The position numbers and the translations under genes were made by a program. The notes under the pieces are model-generated. The model saw only the letters and a program-made list of their open reading frames with translations, did not search any database and was not told where the DNA came from. Below are positions 24,401-36,400 of a DNA stretch of 64,000 nucleotides, in pieces (position 1 is the stretch's first letter; the number at the start of each line of letters is the position of its first letter). This stretch comes from Anas platyrhynchos (Eukaryota > Chordata > Aves > Anseriformes > Anatidae): contig NC_092602.1 in NCBI RefSeq assembly GCF_047663525.1, positions 5,091,501 to 5,155,500 of the forward strand, in the 5' to 3' direction.

Positions 24401-27400
24401 CTTCTTGGCATCCTCACAGCATGAAGCCAGCACCCTCTGCGCTCCACGAGTGTGTCTGAAAATAACCAGGGAGGAAGCAGCCCTGCTGAAGGCCGGGCGA
24501 GGAGGACTGTCCCTTCCCAGTGCCACAGAAGGGGCAGCAGGCTCTTCCCTCCGCGGCTAGCACAAGGTTTGGCACTCCATCCTAACTCAGTGCTGGGCTG
24601 CAAATCCCCATAAAGGCACGCTGGAAAAGCGCCCTCCAGGCTCCTGCAGATCCCTGCGGAGGGAGGCAGGATGCCATCGAGACTCCCCCAGGGAGCAGGG
24701 GGCGAATGCCGCCACAGTCAGGATGCTCCGGCACGGCTCACACGCTCGTCACAGCACGCACACCAGATTTCACAGCTTGTTGCAGCCCAACAGGAGCATC
24801 GTTAATGTCCCGCAGAGGATTTATGTAGCTGGAAGCCATCACCCGAGGTCACCCGCGTCCTGCTGGGGTGCCAGTGCCACACACCCGCAGGCACCTGGGA
24901 CCTCAGCGGGTCAGCAGGAGAGACACAGAGCGTGGAGACAAAGCATCGCTCGGGACACGCATCGCTCCATCGCCCGGGCGTGACGTGGGAGAAGGGAACT
25001 GCCAGCTGCACTCAATCATCTCCCTTTCAAAGGTGCTTTGTGCAGCGAGGGCTGCTGCTTCATTCATCGCAGGAAAGAGCATCTTGCTGCTCTGCACGCT
25101 TCTGGAGCTGCGTAGATAAGTGCTCCCTTCCTTCCTGGGCTCATCAAAACCCAGGGACACAGCTGCGCTGCTGCTGCTTACCAGAAAATATCCCAGGGGA
25201 AGGGCCATTTCTCATCCTCTTTTTAGCTCAGAACACATTACCATCACGTCAGCGCCCCAGTCGTGGGGCGCAGCATAAAATTCAGCACTTGGCATTGCGA
25301 GCAGGGAGATGTGCACAGCATTAGCACAGGCAGAGGGTTAATTTGTCTTCCCTCCCTCTTCCCCCCAACACTGAGCACAAAGCAAAAGGGAAAAAAAGCA
25401 AGGACAGAGCCGGCCTGGATCCCAAACCAGCTCGCATAAGCAGCCGGATGGCAACCAGACATGGTGGAGAGACATGAGAGCAGCCAGAGCTGGTCCAGCC
25501 CTGCAGCACGCACAGCACCGCGCCAACAGCGGTGTCTCCGCCAGAACCCAGCGCTCGCCCAACATGCCCCCAAAACGCTGCTGGTCCTGCAGGAGGACCC
25601 CCAGCAGGTCCCTGCCAGCACCCGCATCCCACAGCAGCTCGGATGAAGTTCAAGGCAACCGAGGCTCTCGACTGGCAGGCGCAAGGACTGCTGATTTGGC
25701 CCCATAAAGCAGAAGAGCTGCTCTTCAGGTTAACAGCAGCATTCACCCCGTACCCCCTCCGCTAAGCCCCCTCTGAAGCCCCTCAAACCAACCTCAGCCC
25801 AGGTCCAAGCAGCTGGGGCCGGCCCTGGCTCCACGGCTGGCTCCTGTCTGCAGCCCCGGCCATGTAATCCAGCCCTCACCGCCGAGAGGATTAGCGTGGA
25901 GCCGGTGGCAAATCCCTGGGTGCAGCTGCGTTAACGGAGGCTCCTGCGATCCCTCGGGCACGCAGGCTGCTGAGCCCATCACCGCCGCGTCCTCGGCGGG
26001 ACAGGAGCCCTGTGGTTTGCTTTCCAAAGCGCTGCTCTCTGGCAGAAAAACAACGAAGGCATTTGCGCAATGCTTTGGCCCCGAACCGAGCCAGGCAGCA
26101 CCGCAGCCCCGTCGGCCGTGCCAGGGCCACGTGGTGTCAGGCAGGAAGGTGCACGGGGAGCTGAGACCCCGCAGAGCCAGGCTGCCATGAAGGGCTCCCT
26201 TGTAGGGCTTTGCTGCTCTCCTTTGGGAACACTCACGTCCTCGGCTTTCCTTCCAGAGGCTCTCACTGCCCGGCAGCCAGATCCCTCCAGCTGCACGCTG
26301 TGGTCGCTTCCTTCCTCTCTGGTACCCGCACCACCAAATCCAGAGTGGGGACCTGGCCCCCAGAGCAGGTTCCTGCTCCCCAGCTCTGTCCAGCCTCAGC
26401 CAAAGGGCCCAGGAAGGCCAGATCTCATCCCAGACCTCATCCTCTGGGCTTTCCCTGCCCTCCAAGCAGCCCCAAATGCCTTCAATGGTTAATCACAGAG
26501 CCAGGCTGGGGAGTTGTCACGCTGCTGCTTCAGCCCCTGCCTTGGGTGAAACGCCGTAGGGGAGGGAAGGGGGTACCTGTGCCGGCGCTCAGCACACACA
26601 GGGATCTGACCCCAGTCTCAGCACGCTTCGACAGCTCCGTCCTGCAAAGAGGGTGCACACAGACAGATCTAACAGGCTCCTGCCTGTTGCTGGCTGCTGC
26701 TTTTCTCCGACAGAGAGAACTCCAGACTGGAAGGACACCGGTCCCCACCACCCGGTGAGCGGCCAGGGTGGCAGCGAGCAGCTGCCACTGCCCACAGGCA
26801 GCTCCAGCCCCTGGAGGCCCCACTTCATTTCATCCCTTGGTTTTGGCCCCATGCCACGTGTGTGTGCCCATACCGGGCTCCACAGGGCGCTCGGCCGGGC
26901 ACTCTGCTGCACGAGGCCGCGAGGAGCAGCCCTGGGTGCCAGCAGCTTGCCCAGCAGCAGCTTCCCTCCCTTGTCGCACTCGTCTCCAGCACTGCCCAGT
27001 GCCACAGCTTCCTCCCGGGCAGATCTGCCTGGCTGGGTGGTCCTGCAGCAACGTGGGGCATTTCTGACGGGGTAAGGCCGGTCTCTGAGGTGCTCAGACG
27101 GCAGAAATAAGCCCCTGTCACCCACCAGCTGCCTGGACAGAAACGCTCAGAGCTCTCCTTCTCTGAAGCTGCAGGAGAGGTGTTATCGCAGAGCTGAAAA
27201 AAAACAGGAGGGCAGAGCTGCCAGAGGCGTGCGGGGGTGCTGGGGAGAGGCACGGCCCCCAGCTTCTCATCCCAGTGTCCAAGGAGTCCTGGGATGGAGA
27301 CCGAAACCTCTCAGAGGTCAGATGGACACGGCGAGGAGGAGGAGGAGGAGGAGGAGGAGAGGCGCGAAGCCCCACGCCGTGGTGAGGACAAAGCTGCGGA

Positions 27401-30400
27401 GCCACCTGCGGGAGCAGCAGCTCCAAGAGCACCCCCTGAAAGCCCCAGACTCGGAATTTATACCAAGTCCCACGGCCACGTGCAAGGTCTGAGGGTCAAA
27501 TAAGAGGACAGGAGGCCTCGGCGACCCCGGGGAATCGGGTCACAGCGCCAAGCCCAGCCAGAGGGTCGCCACACGAGCAGCGTCCCCAGTGACTTGTTCA
27601 TCAGCATCCTCAGCAACACAGACCCCTCGCCGCAGCCTCCTCATCTGCCTGGGATTAGGGCCGGGTTAGGGATTTAATCGCAAAGCCACGGGCTTTCTGG
27701 GTCACTGACGTGGTTTTCGATGCGCTGATTAGAGCAGACGGAGCGGCGCAGCACGGATAATTAACCGGGCTCCTCCTGCACCTTCACCGCCGCAACAGGC
27801 CCAGGTGGGAGCAGCTCAGGTTTTAGGTTCGGGTTTTAGGCAGGAAGGTGATTTTTGCCCATAAGGAAGCAGCCCCAGGAGCAAGGATGGCAACGTGCTC
27901 GCTGCTGCACCTGTGTTAGCGCCAGTTCTGTAGGGATGTGCAGCTCCTCCAGCCCCACGGGTGCCCGGAAAGCCGCTCTGGGAGGGCAGAGAGGATGTGG
28001 GATCCATCCTCCTGTCGTGCCTGGGATGAATTAGGGGATCCCAAGGGGCAGCAGGGTCCCAGCACGCTGCCCTCATCCTCGGAGCCACCCAGGGCAGCCC
28101 AGGAGGCAGGGAAAGGAAGGAAGTGAGCACGGATGTGCTGGTGTGGAGGTACCTGGTGTGTAGCAGCACAGGCAGGGGTTAAGCTACCGCCAAAGCCACA
28201 AAAACGCTGCACGAGGCTGGAGGCTGCTGGGCTGAGCCCAGTGCCGCTTGGAGCACGTGTCCCACATCAGTGCTTTAACGCCGAGGCAGTTTTAGGAGCG
28301 GAGATTAATCACACCACCGTCCCCACGGGGCCACGGGAGGCTCACGGCACTGCAACAGCCGTGAATTTGGGCAGGGCTGGCACCGGAGCACAGAGCAGCT
28401 CAGGGGAAGCGTATCCTTTGTGGGGTCATGGAGAGGGTGGCAACACTCTGGGTGGCTTTGTTGCTGTGGGAAGGGGAAATCCGTGCTGGGGATCAGCCTG
28501 GAGCCTCTTGTAGGGACAGCGGCGGAGTCCTTCGGGTCCCTGTGTCCACCTGCCCCACACAAATCTCGTCCCCAAACCCAACACCTCAACATCTCGCGGG
28601 TAGCACCGCACCCTCGCCCTCCTCGCACGGGCTGTGCCTGCGTGGCTGAGCCTTCCTCCCCCTGCCCTCTCTTCCTCCTCCTCATCCTCCTCCTCCTGCC
28701 GGGCTGCTCCCCAGCCTCGAGGTACGGCACCAGCCCCGCAGCAAAACACAGCCCAGCCAAGCCCTGCCACTCCCTGTGCTCACACCAGCCCTAAAAAAGC
28801 ACAAAGGAGAAGGAGGAGAGCGGGTGTCGCACGCTTCCATGTGGCTCAGCCGCCTTGGAGCTCTTCCGGAGCCAAACCCCGCTCCCTTTCAAAGCCTCTT
28901 TCAAGCAGCACCCTCAACATTTCGAGCTCCCCGAGTCGCTTCCTCACCACGTGCACGGGGCCCCCGCCCGCTGCCGAATCCCGAGCCGGGAGCTTTCCGC
29001 GCCGCTTGGCATCGCGTCCACGCCGCTCAGCACCGGGCTCTTTGTCTCTGCTCCTCCAATTACCCCCCTTTCGTTTGTTTCCTCTTATTTTGACGTACCT
29101 CCCACTCCTCCCCCACGGCAGATTGCTTTTCTGTGGCTCCGCGTTGCTGTCGCTCTTCCAGCTCCAGGCATCGGCTGGGCTGAGCTCTCCCACGTGTCTC
29201 ACCCGATGCGTTATTACGCAAGGCTTCAAAAAGAAGGACGGAGAGGAGCGAACGGGCAGCTGCCGGAGGTCTGTGCGCAGATTTTGGAGATTTTAGGGCT
29301 GTCCCGCTGCCTTTCCAATCCTCCCCAGGACCACAAAGATCCGGCACCTCCTGCTCCCCCCTGCCCCAACCTCCCCGTTATCCCTCGCGCAGGAGCCCAG
29401 GGGGATGACCTCCCAAGGAGAAGGGGGGGCTGCAGAGGGCACCCAGACCCCCAGCACAGCGCGGTTGCAGCGCAGAGGTCACCTTTTACCAGCAGAGCTG
29501 TAGTATTTACATATGTATTTACTTATTTCTACTTGCCTGCTGCTGCCCCCCACGGCGTGGGGACATTTACATAATCCCATCATATGCAGCCAGGTGGAAA
29601 CGGGACCGGGACACACGCCTGGCCGGCCCCATCCCATACCCAATCCCAAATCAGAGACAGACCCCACGGAGCCATTTGTACGCCGAAAGCAGCTCGCGTG
29701 GTCCCGAGGGGCCTGCCAGGACCCACGTGGGCACGCAGAGAGCATCCTCCCTGCTACTGCCAGGAGATGGCTTGGTCCCAAGTGCTTTTCCACAGCGAGG
29801 TTTAACGTTCCCATCTGGAAGGTTTCAGTGGCTCTGCGGTGCTCAGAGCCACCCCTGCCCCAGGAGAGGCTGTAGCAGGGGCTGACAGCCCAGAGGGCAT
29901 CACCCCGTGCCAACAGGGTAAATGGAGGTGCAGAAATGCTCCCGGGGTGCCAGCTCTCCCCACCTGTCCCGGGGGTCCCAGCTGCATGGGGTTGGGCTCT
30001 GCTCCTGGCCCTGTCCCCTCTCCGCAGAACAAGGGACTCAGCAGGAAGCGGGGAGAGCCGCGAGCACCCCCAAAGGCTGCCACCCCCTCCCGTCCTGCTT
30101 CTTCCCTCTTTCCTTCTGGCATCTCCCCCAGCGGCTCAACAAACACAGAAAAGGACACTGTTGGAACACACCCCGGACACCCCCAGCACCACAGCCCCTC
30201 TTACTCCGTGTTTTGGACTCACCAACCCACGCCGAGGCAGCAGGTATCGCCCCTTCCCGAGGGGTTGCTGCCAAAGCCCCCTCCCCAGCTGCTCCTGCAC
30301 CCCCTCGCCTCCTGCTGGCACACCGAAACTCGGAGGAACTCGGGGCAGCAGCAGCAGCAGCGCTGCACGGGGACCCCAGCTCAGGAAAGCCTCTCCCCAG

Positions 30401-33400
30401 TGAGCACCCGGTGTGCAGCCGCTGGGCTGATTATTCCTGAGCACACACAGAGTGACACGCGGCCTCCTTTCCGCTCATCAGGGCTGGGACAGCGCCGCTA
30501 CCTCGGCGATTCCCCGAGCTCTGCCTTCGTATGTTATTCCGTGCCTGTCAGGTTTCGATTTCCTTTTTCCCTTTCAATATTTTATGTCCTTTTGCTCTCT
30601 CCTCCCCTCCCCAGGGAAGCCGGCGCTCCCAGGAGCTGCTTCGCTCCAACAGAGGCAGCCCCACGAGCCCCACGTCCCACCAGAAGCCATCCAAAAGCAG
30701 GTGGGAAGCCAGCACAAGTGACAGAGGGACTTGGCTCTGAACCTGCAGCAGACTCTGAATCGCCGTGCCAGCCTGCAAGCTGCAGCCAGCGGTGGCCAAA
30801 AAGCCCCCAGCACCCCAAACCTCTGCTTTGCCACGCTCTGGGGGCAGTTTGGAGAGGTTCGGCACCCGTGCAAGAGGGGAAGGGCAAAGGAAGAAGAGAA
30901 GGAGGAGGAGAAAAAGCCTCGCCCTGCCTGCTCGCGAACGCGGCAGCACTCACGTTGATCATAGCATTGGAGGTGATGCGGAAGAGCGTGGCTCGCTCGT
31001 TCACCGCCTTGATCTTCTCGCCGCTCTCGGCCGGCAGCTTCAGGTTCTCCAGCTCGCTGAGCGAGCGCTGCAGGGCGGCCCCGTGCTTGGCAATCAGGTC
31101 ATTGCATGTGCTCAGGTCCTCCAGCTTGCTCGAGAGGGTTTTCAGCGTGCCGTGCAGCTCGCTCTTGTCTGACTGCGAGGCGGGCTCCTCATCGCCCGAG
31201 TCATCTGCAAAGGGAGGGATGGAGAAAGAAAAAAAAAAAAAAAACAGTTTCCATGGTTACCCCCGGACTGTACCAGCGGGCAGGGGGACCTCCTGCCTCC
31301 TGCCGCCTCCTCCACGCAGGCAGGGATGCGTCGGGGCAGAGGGAAGGGCACGAGCCCAGCCCTGACCCCCTGCTTGGCCACCCCGCTGGCATCCCTCTGT
31401 GCTGGGACGCGGAGCCCGGCACTGACAGCAACCTGGGACAGCACCCCAAGGTGTCAGGAGGGCTCCTGCTGCTGCCACCGGGACTCTCAGGGCTGCTAAG
31501 GCTGAGGGATGGGGGTGACACCTGGGGAGGCGGCCCCTCTCCTTGCACACGTCTCCAAGTGGAGCCGCTGGCGCTGCCAGGAGCGCGCTGTGCCAGAGAA
31601 ATCAATTTCACCCAAGGGACTGGTCCTAAAAACTGCCTCTGCCCCAAACCTTCCCCCCTGCAGCGGGCAGAAAGCCGTGATCAGCACCCATCAGGTACAA
31701 CGGGGATGGTTACAGCTGCAGCTCCAGAAAACCAACTTCAACAGAGCCAGCAGCAAAACTGAAGCCATCAGTAAGGAAAAGTAACCAAATCCCCCCTGGG
31801 GGCTGATTTTCCAAACTTTTCCATCACGGACACCAGGCAGCTGCCACAAAACACCGTTACTTCTGCGTGGCACCAGGGGAAGAACCAGATCTGGGATTCT
31901 CCTGTTTGCAGACGCGAGCGATACTTCCCAAAGGCAACCTCAGCTATTCACAAAAACTGCCAAAACTGCGCTGTAGGAGCGCCGAGCAGCAGGAAGCATC
32001 TTTCTGCCTGCCCCCAGGCAGCATTTAACCCCCAAATCCTCCCCGTCCCCATCTTCTCTCCACTGCACAGAATCAGACAAATGCCTGGGTCCGACCGTGC
32101 CGCCTGCGGTGCTGCTCCTTGTGCTCAGCCAGGGACCCCTCAGCCAAGGCTGTCCCGGGGGAATGTTCCTCCCCTTCCCTCTTACACAGCACCTGGGAGT
32201 GCCTGAGCTCAGAGAGACCCAGCTCAAACCCTGTAAGTCACGGTAAAATACAAACATCCGCTCACCAGCAACATAATTTGCTGTAATTAACTGAAATCAG
32301 CGCACGGGAAGAAGGAAAAATGGAGGCATGGTGACGATTAAATCAGAGCGAGCTAAAGGACAAAAATTTGTGCAGAGCCCCCAGACCACCTCCGGCACTC
32401 ACTGGAGTGGAGCCGACTCCAAGGACACAGCTCCAGCCCCTGGCCATGACCACCGGGACCCCCCGAAGCCCTGCAAGACCCCAGCCCAGCGGGGTACCGG
32501 CTGGTACCCAAAAGCAGTAGGGTCAGGCAAAGCCAGCCTCTTCCCAGCTGGTTTCTTGGTGCCACCAGGAAAAGTTTTGGGGACAGGGTTGGACCCTGTG
32601 CTGGCATCGGCCCCTTCTCAGCCATCGCTTCCCACCTGGGGGAGAACAGCCCAAGGTTTGCTGAAGTACGTGGTGAGACACCCCGGGGATCAGGAAACAC
32701 CCATGGAGACAGAGACCATTCAGGTCTCATCATTGAGGACAAAAACTGCCCCAAACCCGCCCAGCACCTGCCCAGCAACCTCACCCCACAGGGGGCTTCC
32801 CAATTTCAGCGACCTGGGCTTACAAATGCCCTCAGGAACTGCATAAACCAATAGCCCCTGCTGCTGGGGAGCTCGGAGCGCAGGTGGGGTGATAGCAGCA
32901 GCCCTGCGCCTTCACCACCGCGTGGCCAAGACCCCAAATTCACAGCCCACCTGCCCCAGGACCACAAGCAGCTTTCATTTTGCTGCCCGTGCTTCCTTCG
33001 TGCACTACAAAGGGCCCCCTACAACCCTTTCGTTCCCTCTTCCGTACTTTGTTTTGACTTGTGACCGAACTTAAAGGAAATCTGTTTTGCTTTTCGTTTG
33101 TAGGGCACTGGCATGAACCAGTTGCTATAGGAACAGGCAGCCTCGCTGCAAGCTTGGAGGATTATTTTTGGAGCCCTGATGCTATTTAAGCTGCGTAAAA
33201 TGGATCAGCAGCCGGCGGCCGTAAGCCTCCTCGGGCTGTTTCTCAGCCCAGCAGCCCCGGAGAGCAACACCAGCCCTCGGCGCCTGCAGCACCAGCTCAC
33301 GAGGAGCCCGGTAAGGCTCCCTTTATATCCCTATTTTCTGCCCCCTGAGCTTCCCTCAGCTCAATACAGCTTGCTGTTTCCCCAGTGCTGGTGGAAAGCT

Positions 33401-36400
33401 GCACGCGGGCTGGAAGGAGAGGTACTTCTCTGTGCTGCAGTCTTCCAGGGACACTGGTGACACTGGAGGTGGCAGGGGAGTGGCCAGGGACCCCTCCACA
33501 CCGTGCACGAAGGCACGTTCCCCAGGCACGAAGCCCCCTCCCACCAGCCGGGTGCCCCCAGAAACCTGAAGGCACAAGCGACCACGCTGACACATGAAGG
33601 ATGCTAAAACAGCAAATGCGCTGCTCCTGCGTGGCTTGGAGAGGGGCTCCAGCACATTGGCTGCTGCCAACACCACCAAAACGTTGAGGTGGAGGCTTCA
33701 AACTTTGCAACGGATCACAGAGTAAGCCTGGAGTGAATGGTGTCAGTGGTTTTAACGAACTCTGCAGGGCTAATGAGCTGCTCGAAGCAATAACGAGGAG
33801 GAAAGCTCAGTGCTCTTCTAGGCAGGGAGTTAGGGGCACTTCTCCCACCTCATTTTGGGGCTCTGACCACCAGCGCCTTCACCTGGCCTCGGCAGCAAGC
33901 ACCCAGGGAGATGTTGGCTGCCAAATCACCACCGGACACGGCACCTGATTCCCTCTGCCTGGGGGTGACCTTGAGAACCACAGCCCCTGTCCCCCTGTTC
34001 CTCGCCTTCCTCCTGCCCAGCCCATGCTGCAGGAGCCGCGCTGTTCTCTGGGGCTGGAGAGGTTTGGTTTGGCTTCCTTAAAGCAAGCTTTTATGTTGAG
34101 CTTGGTGGGATTTTATGTTTGTTTTGACTTTTTTCCTTTCCACGTCTCCTGTTTTTGGGGAGGGCACAAAGAAACACGATGGGGGATGATGCTGCAAAGC
34201 TCAATGTGAAGCGAGCAATCTTCCAGACCCGGACTTCTGTTTTGCAGCTCTACCCCTTGTTGCTCCTGACTTTTCCCATACCTGTCAAGGCGCTTTGTAG
34301 GTAAACACAGGAGAAATCCTAAGGTGTTTCAATAGGAGCATCTCCGAGAAACCCCACGCCACTTTGACAGGAGCCTCTTCTCCTCCCCAGGCAGTACAGA
34401 GAAGGTCTGTGAGGGCAGGCGAGCACCAAAGCCAACCTTGGCGGAGGCAATGACAGGCAAAAAAGCACCGTGGAAATCACACTCACTGCACCAGGAGGCT
34501 CTGTCTGTCCCTCTGGTCCTCTTAAAACTGCTCTCCCTGCTGCCACCACCCCGGTGCAGAACTGGGAGCCTTCCCCATCAGGAATTATCGCAGTGCTGAT
34601 CCCCGGCCACTCCTTTGGAGCAATTCTGGAGCAATTTCCACGTTGGCTCCAAAAAACTCATCTGCTTTCCTCACTTTTAATAGCTATGAATATTAAATGC
34701 AAACTGGCATCTATATTTAATAGTCTGGCCTGGCTGCCAAGAGCGGGATGAATTTTTACAGCACCCACAGAAGCAGGCCCAGGCGGTGCTTTTTTGGGTG
34801 GAAAGAATTATGCTGGAAATTAATCATCAAAATAGCCGAGCAAATCACCAGTCATAAATCGTTCCAAATTTGGGTGATCACTTCGCAATTATCACCAACC
34901 TGGCAGGGAGATTTCTTCTATTGCTAATGCAAATGGAAAGCTGTTCGAGCCAACGGATGCCTAAAAATAGCAAATACTGGCTTGTTGGGACAAGCTGCGA
35001 CATTTCCTCAAGTCGCTCAGTGGGAGCAGGTGGTGGGAGCAAGCCGAGGGCAGCACCGGAGCCCACCACAGGGCTCAGCAGAACAGACCCAGAGCTTGAA
35101 GACCTTAAAAAAGTCCCACCAGACCCGTTTGAAATCCATAAGGATTGTGGACAGAATCAAAATGCTCAAGTTTTGAAGAAATTCAAGCCTGAGGACTTGA
35201 GAGAGCCGGTGTAAGCTGGCCCAAGGTTGGACCAGAGAGCTCCAGAGGTGCCCTCCGACCTCAGTGGGAGGCCAAACTCCATCACTTCTATCAATCGCTT
35301 TTGGTTAACCATCAGACATAGCACATGGTTGTAATAAAAAGGAGAATCTAACATACATAGGGAAGATATATATTTACGCATTCATATCTGGTTAAAAACA
35401 TATTGAAAATGAGTATGTAAAATAGGCTAGACACCAACATGATAAAAAAAAAAAATGGCTTAAAAATTTTTGGAGCCTTTCTCGGGATGACAGCTTGGCC
35501 AAGAGAGCAATCTGCCACCATACTATGTTGAAATAAAGAAGGAAAGCAAATTCTTCTGTTCTTATTTTTAAAAAATAATATTTCTCTTGATTTCTGCAAC
35601 TGTGATTTTGTCAGTCACAGAGTCATAGAATCATTAAGGTTGGAAAAGCCCTCCAGGATCATCTGGTCCAACTGTCCCCCTCCCACCACTATCACCCACT
35701 AAACCATGTCCCTAAGTATCACTTCCAGCCTTTCTGTAAACACCCCCAGGGATGGTGACCCCACTACTTCACCAGCTTCGCAGCCCTTCTCTGGACACAT
35801 TTCAGGGCCTCGATGTCCTTCTTGTAGTGAGGGGCCCAAAACTGAACGCAGTACTCGAGGTGCAGCCTCACCAGAGCTGAGTACAGGGGCAGCATCACCT
35901 CCCTGGCCTTGCTGCCTTCACTATTCCTGACACAAGGCAGGATGCCGTTGGCTTCCTCATGCTTCCACAACATCTCTTCTTGGGTTCATGAACAGCAGGA
36001 CTTGTGGGGCATGCCCCCAGCAGATTCACTAACCAGCTGAGCCAGGAAGCTGTCTTCCACACACTGCAGGAACCTCCTCGACTGCTCTGCTGCAACTGGT
36101 TGGAGCCAAACCTACGAGAAGTGACGCTGTTACATGGCCCTGTATTTCTTGCTTGTTTCTTTTTAGGACAGCAAACACCACAGCAACACAAGGACTGAAA
36201 AGACAGGAAAAAAAAAAGACCAAAGGGATAGAAAGCAGCTGGGATTAATGGCTTTGCCTCTCATCCAGGATCAATTACAGCTCCCTAGGCAAATGAGCCC
36301 TGGTAAGAAAATTGGAGGGAGCCAAGACCCCAAAACAAAAGTAACGAGGCTGAGCCCTGCAAGGTGCCTCCTTGGAAGGAAGGGTGCTGCTGACAGGAGG

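Larger units (their letters stand above)
21666..30953 (-). other. OSBP2: OSBP2 intron v2-v3, 9.3 kb
   Basis: It is GC-rich throughout. It contains a CpG-dense core at about 28900-29060, a (GGA)n tract at 27333-27360, a predicted G-quadruplex at 27651-27671 and pyrimidine-rich tracts near 28660-28700. No splice-supported coding exon was found on either strand. Confidence 0.7.

Noticed and set aside
31204..31254. ATG in a strong ACCATGG context inside the X-box as a start for short OSBP2
   Set aside because: Reading into exon v2 from this ATG is out of frame and hits a stop at the acceptor, so it cannot itself start the OSBP2 frame.
29839..31365. 508-codon plus-strand open frame
   Set aside because: It covers OSBP2 exon v2 on the wrong strand and is otherwise low-complexity. 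It has no splice or domain support.
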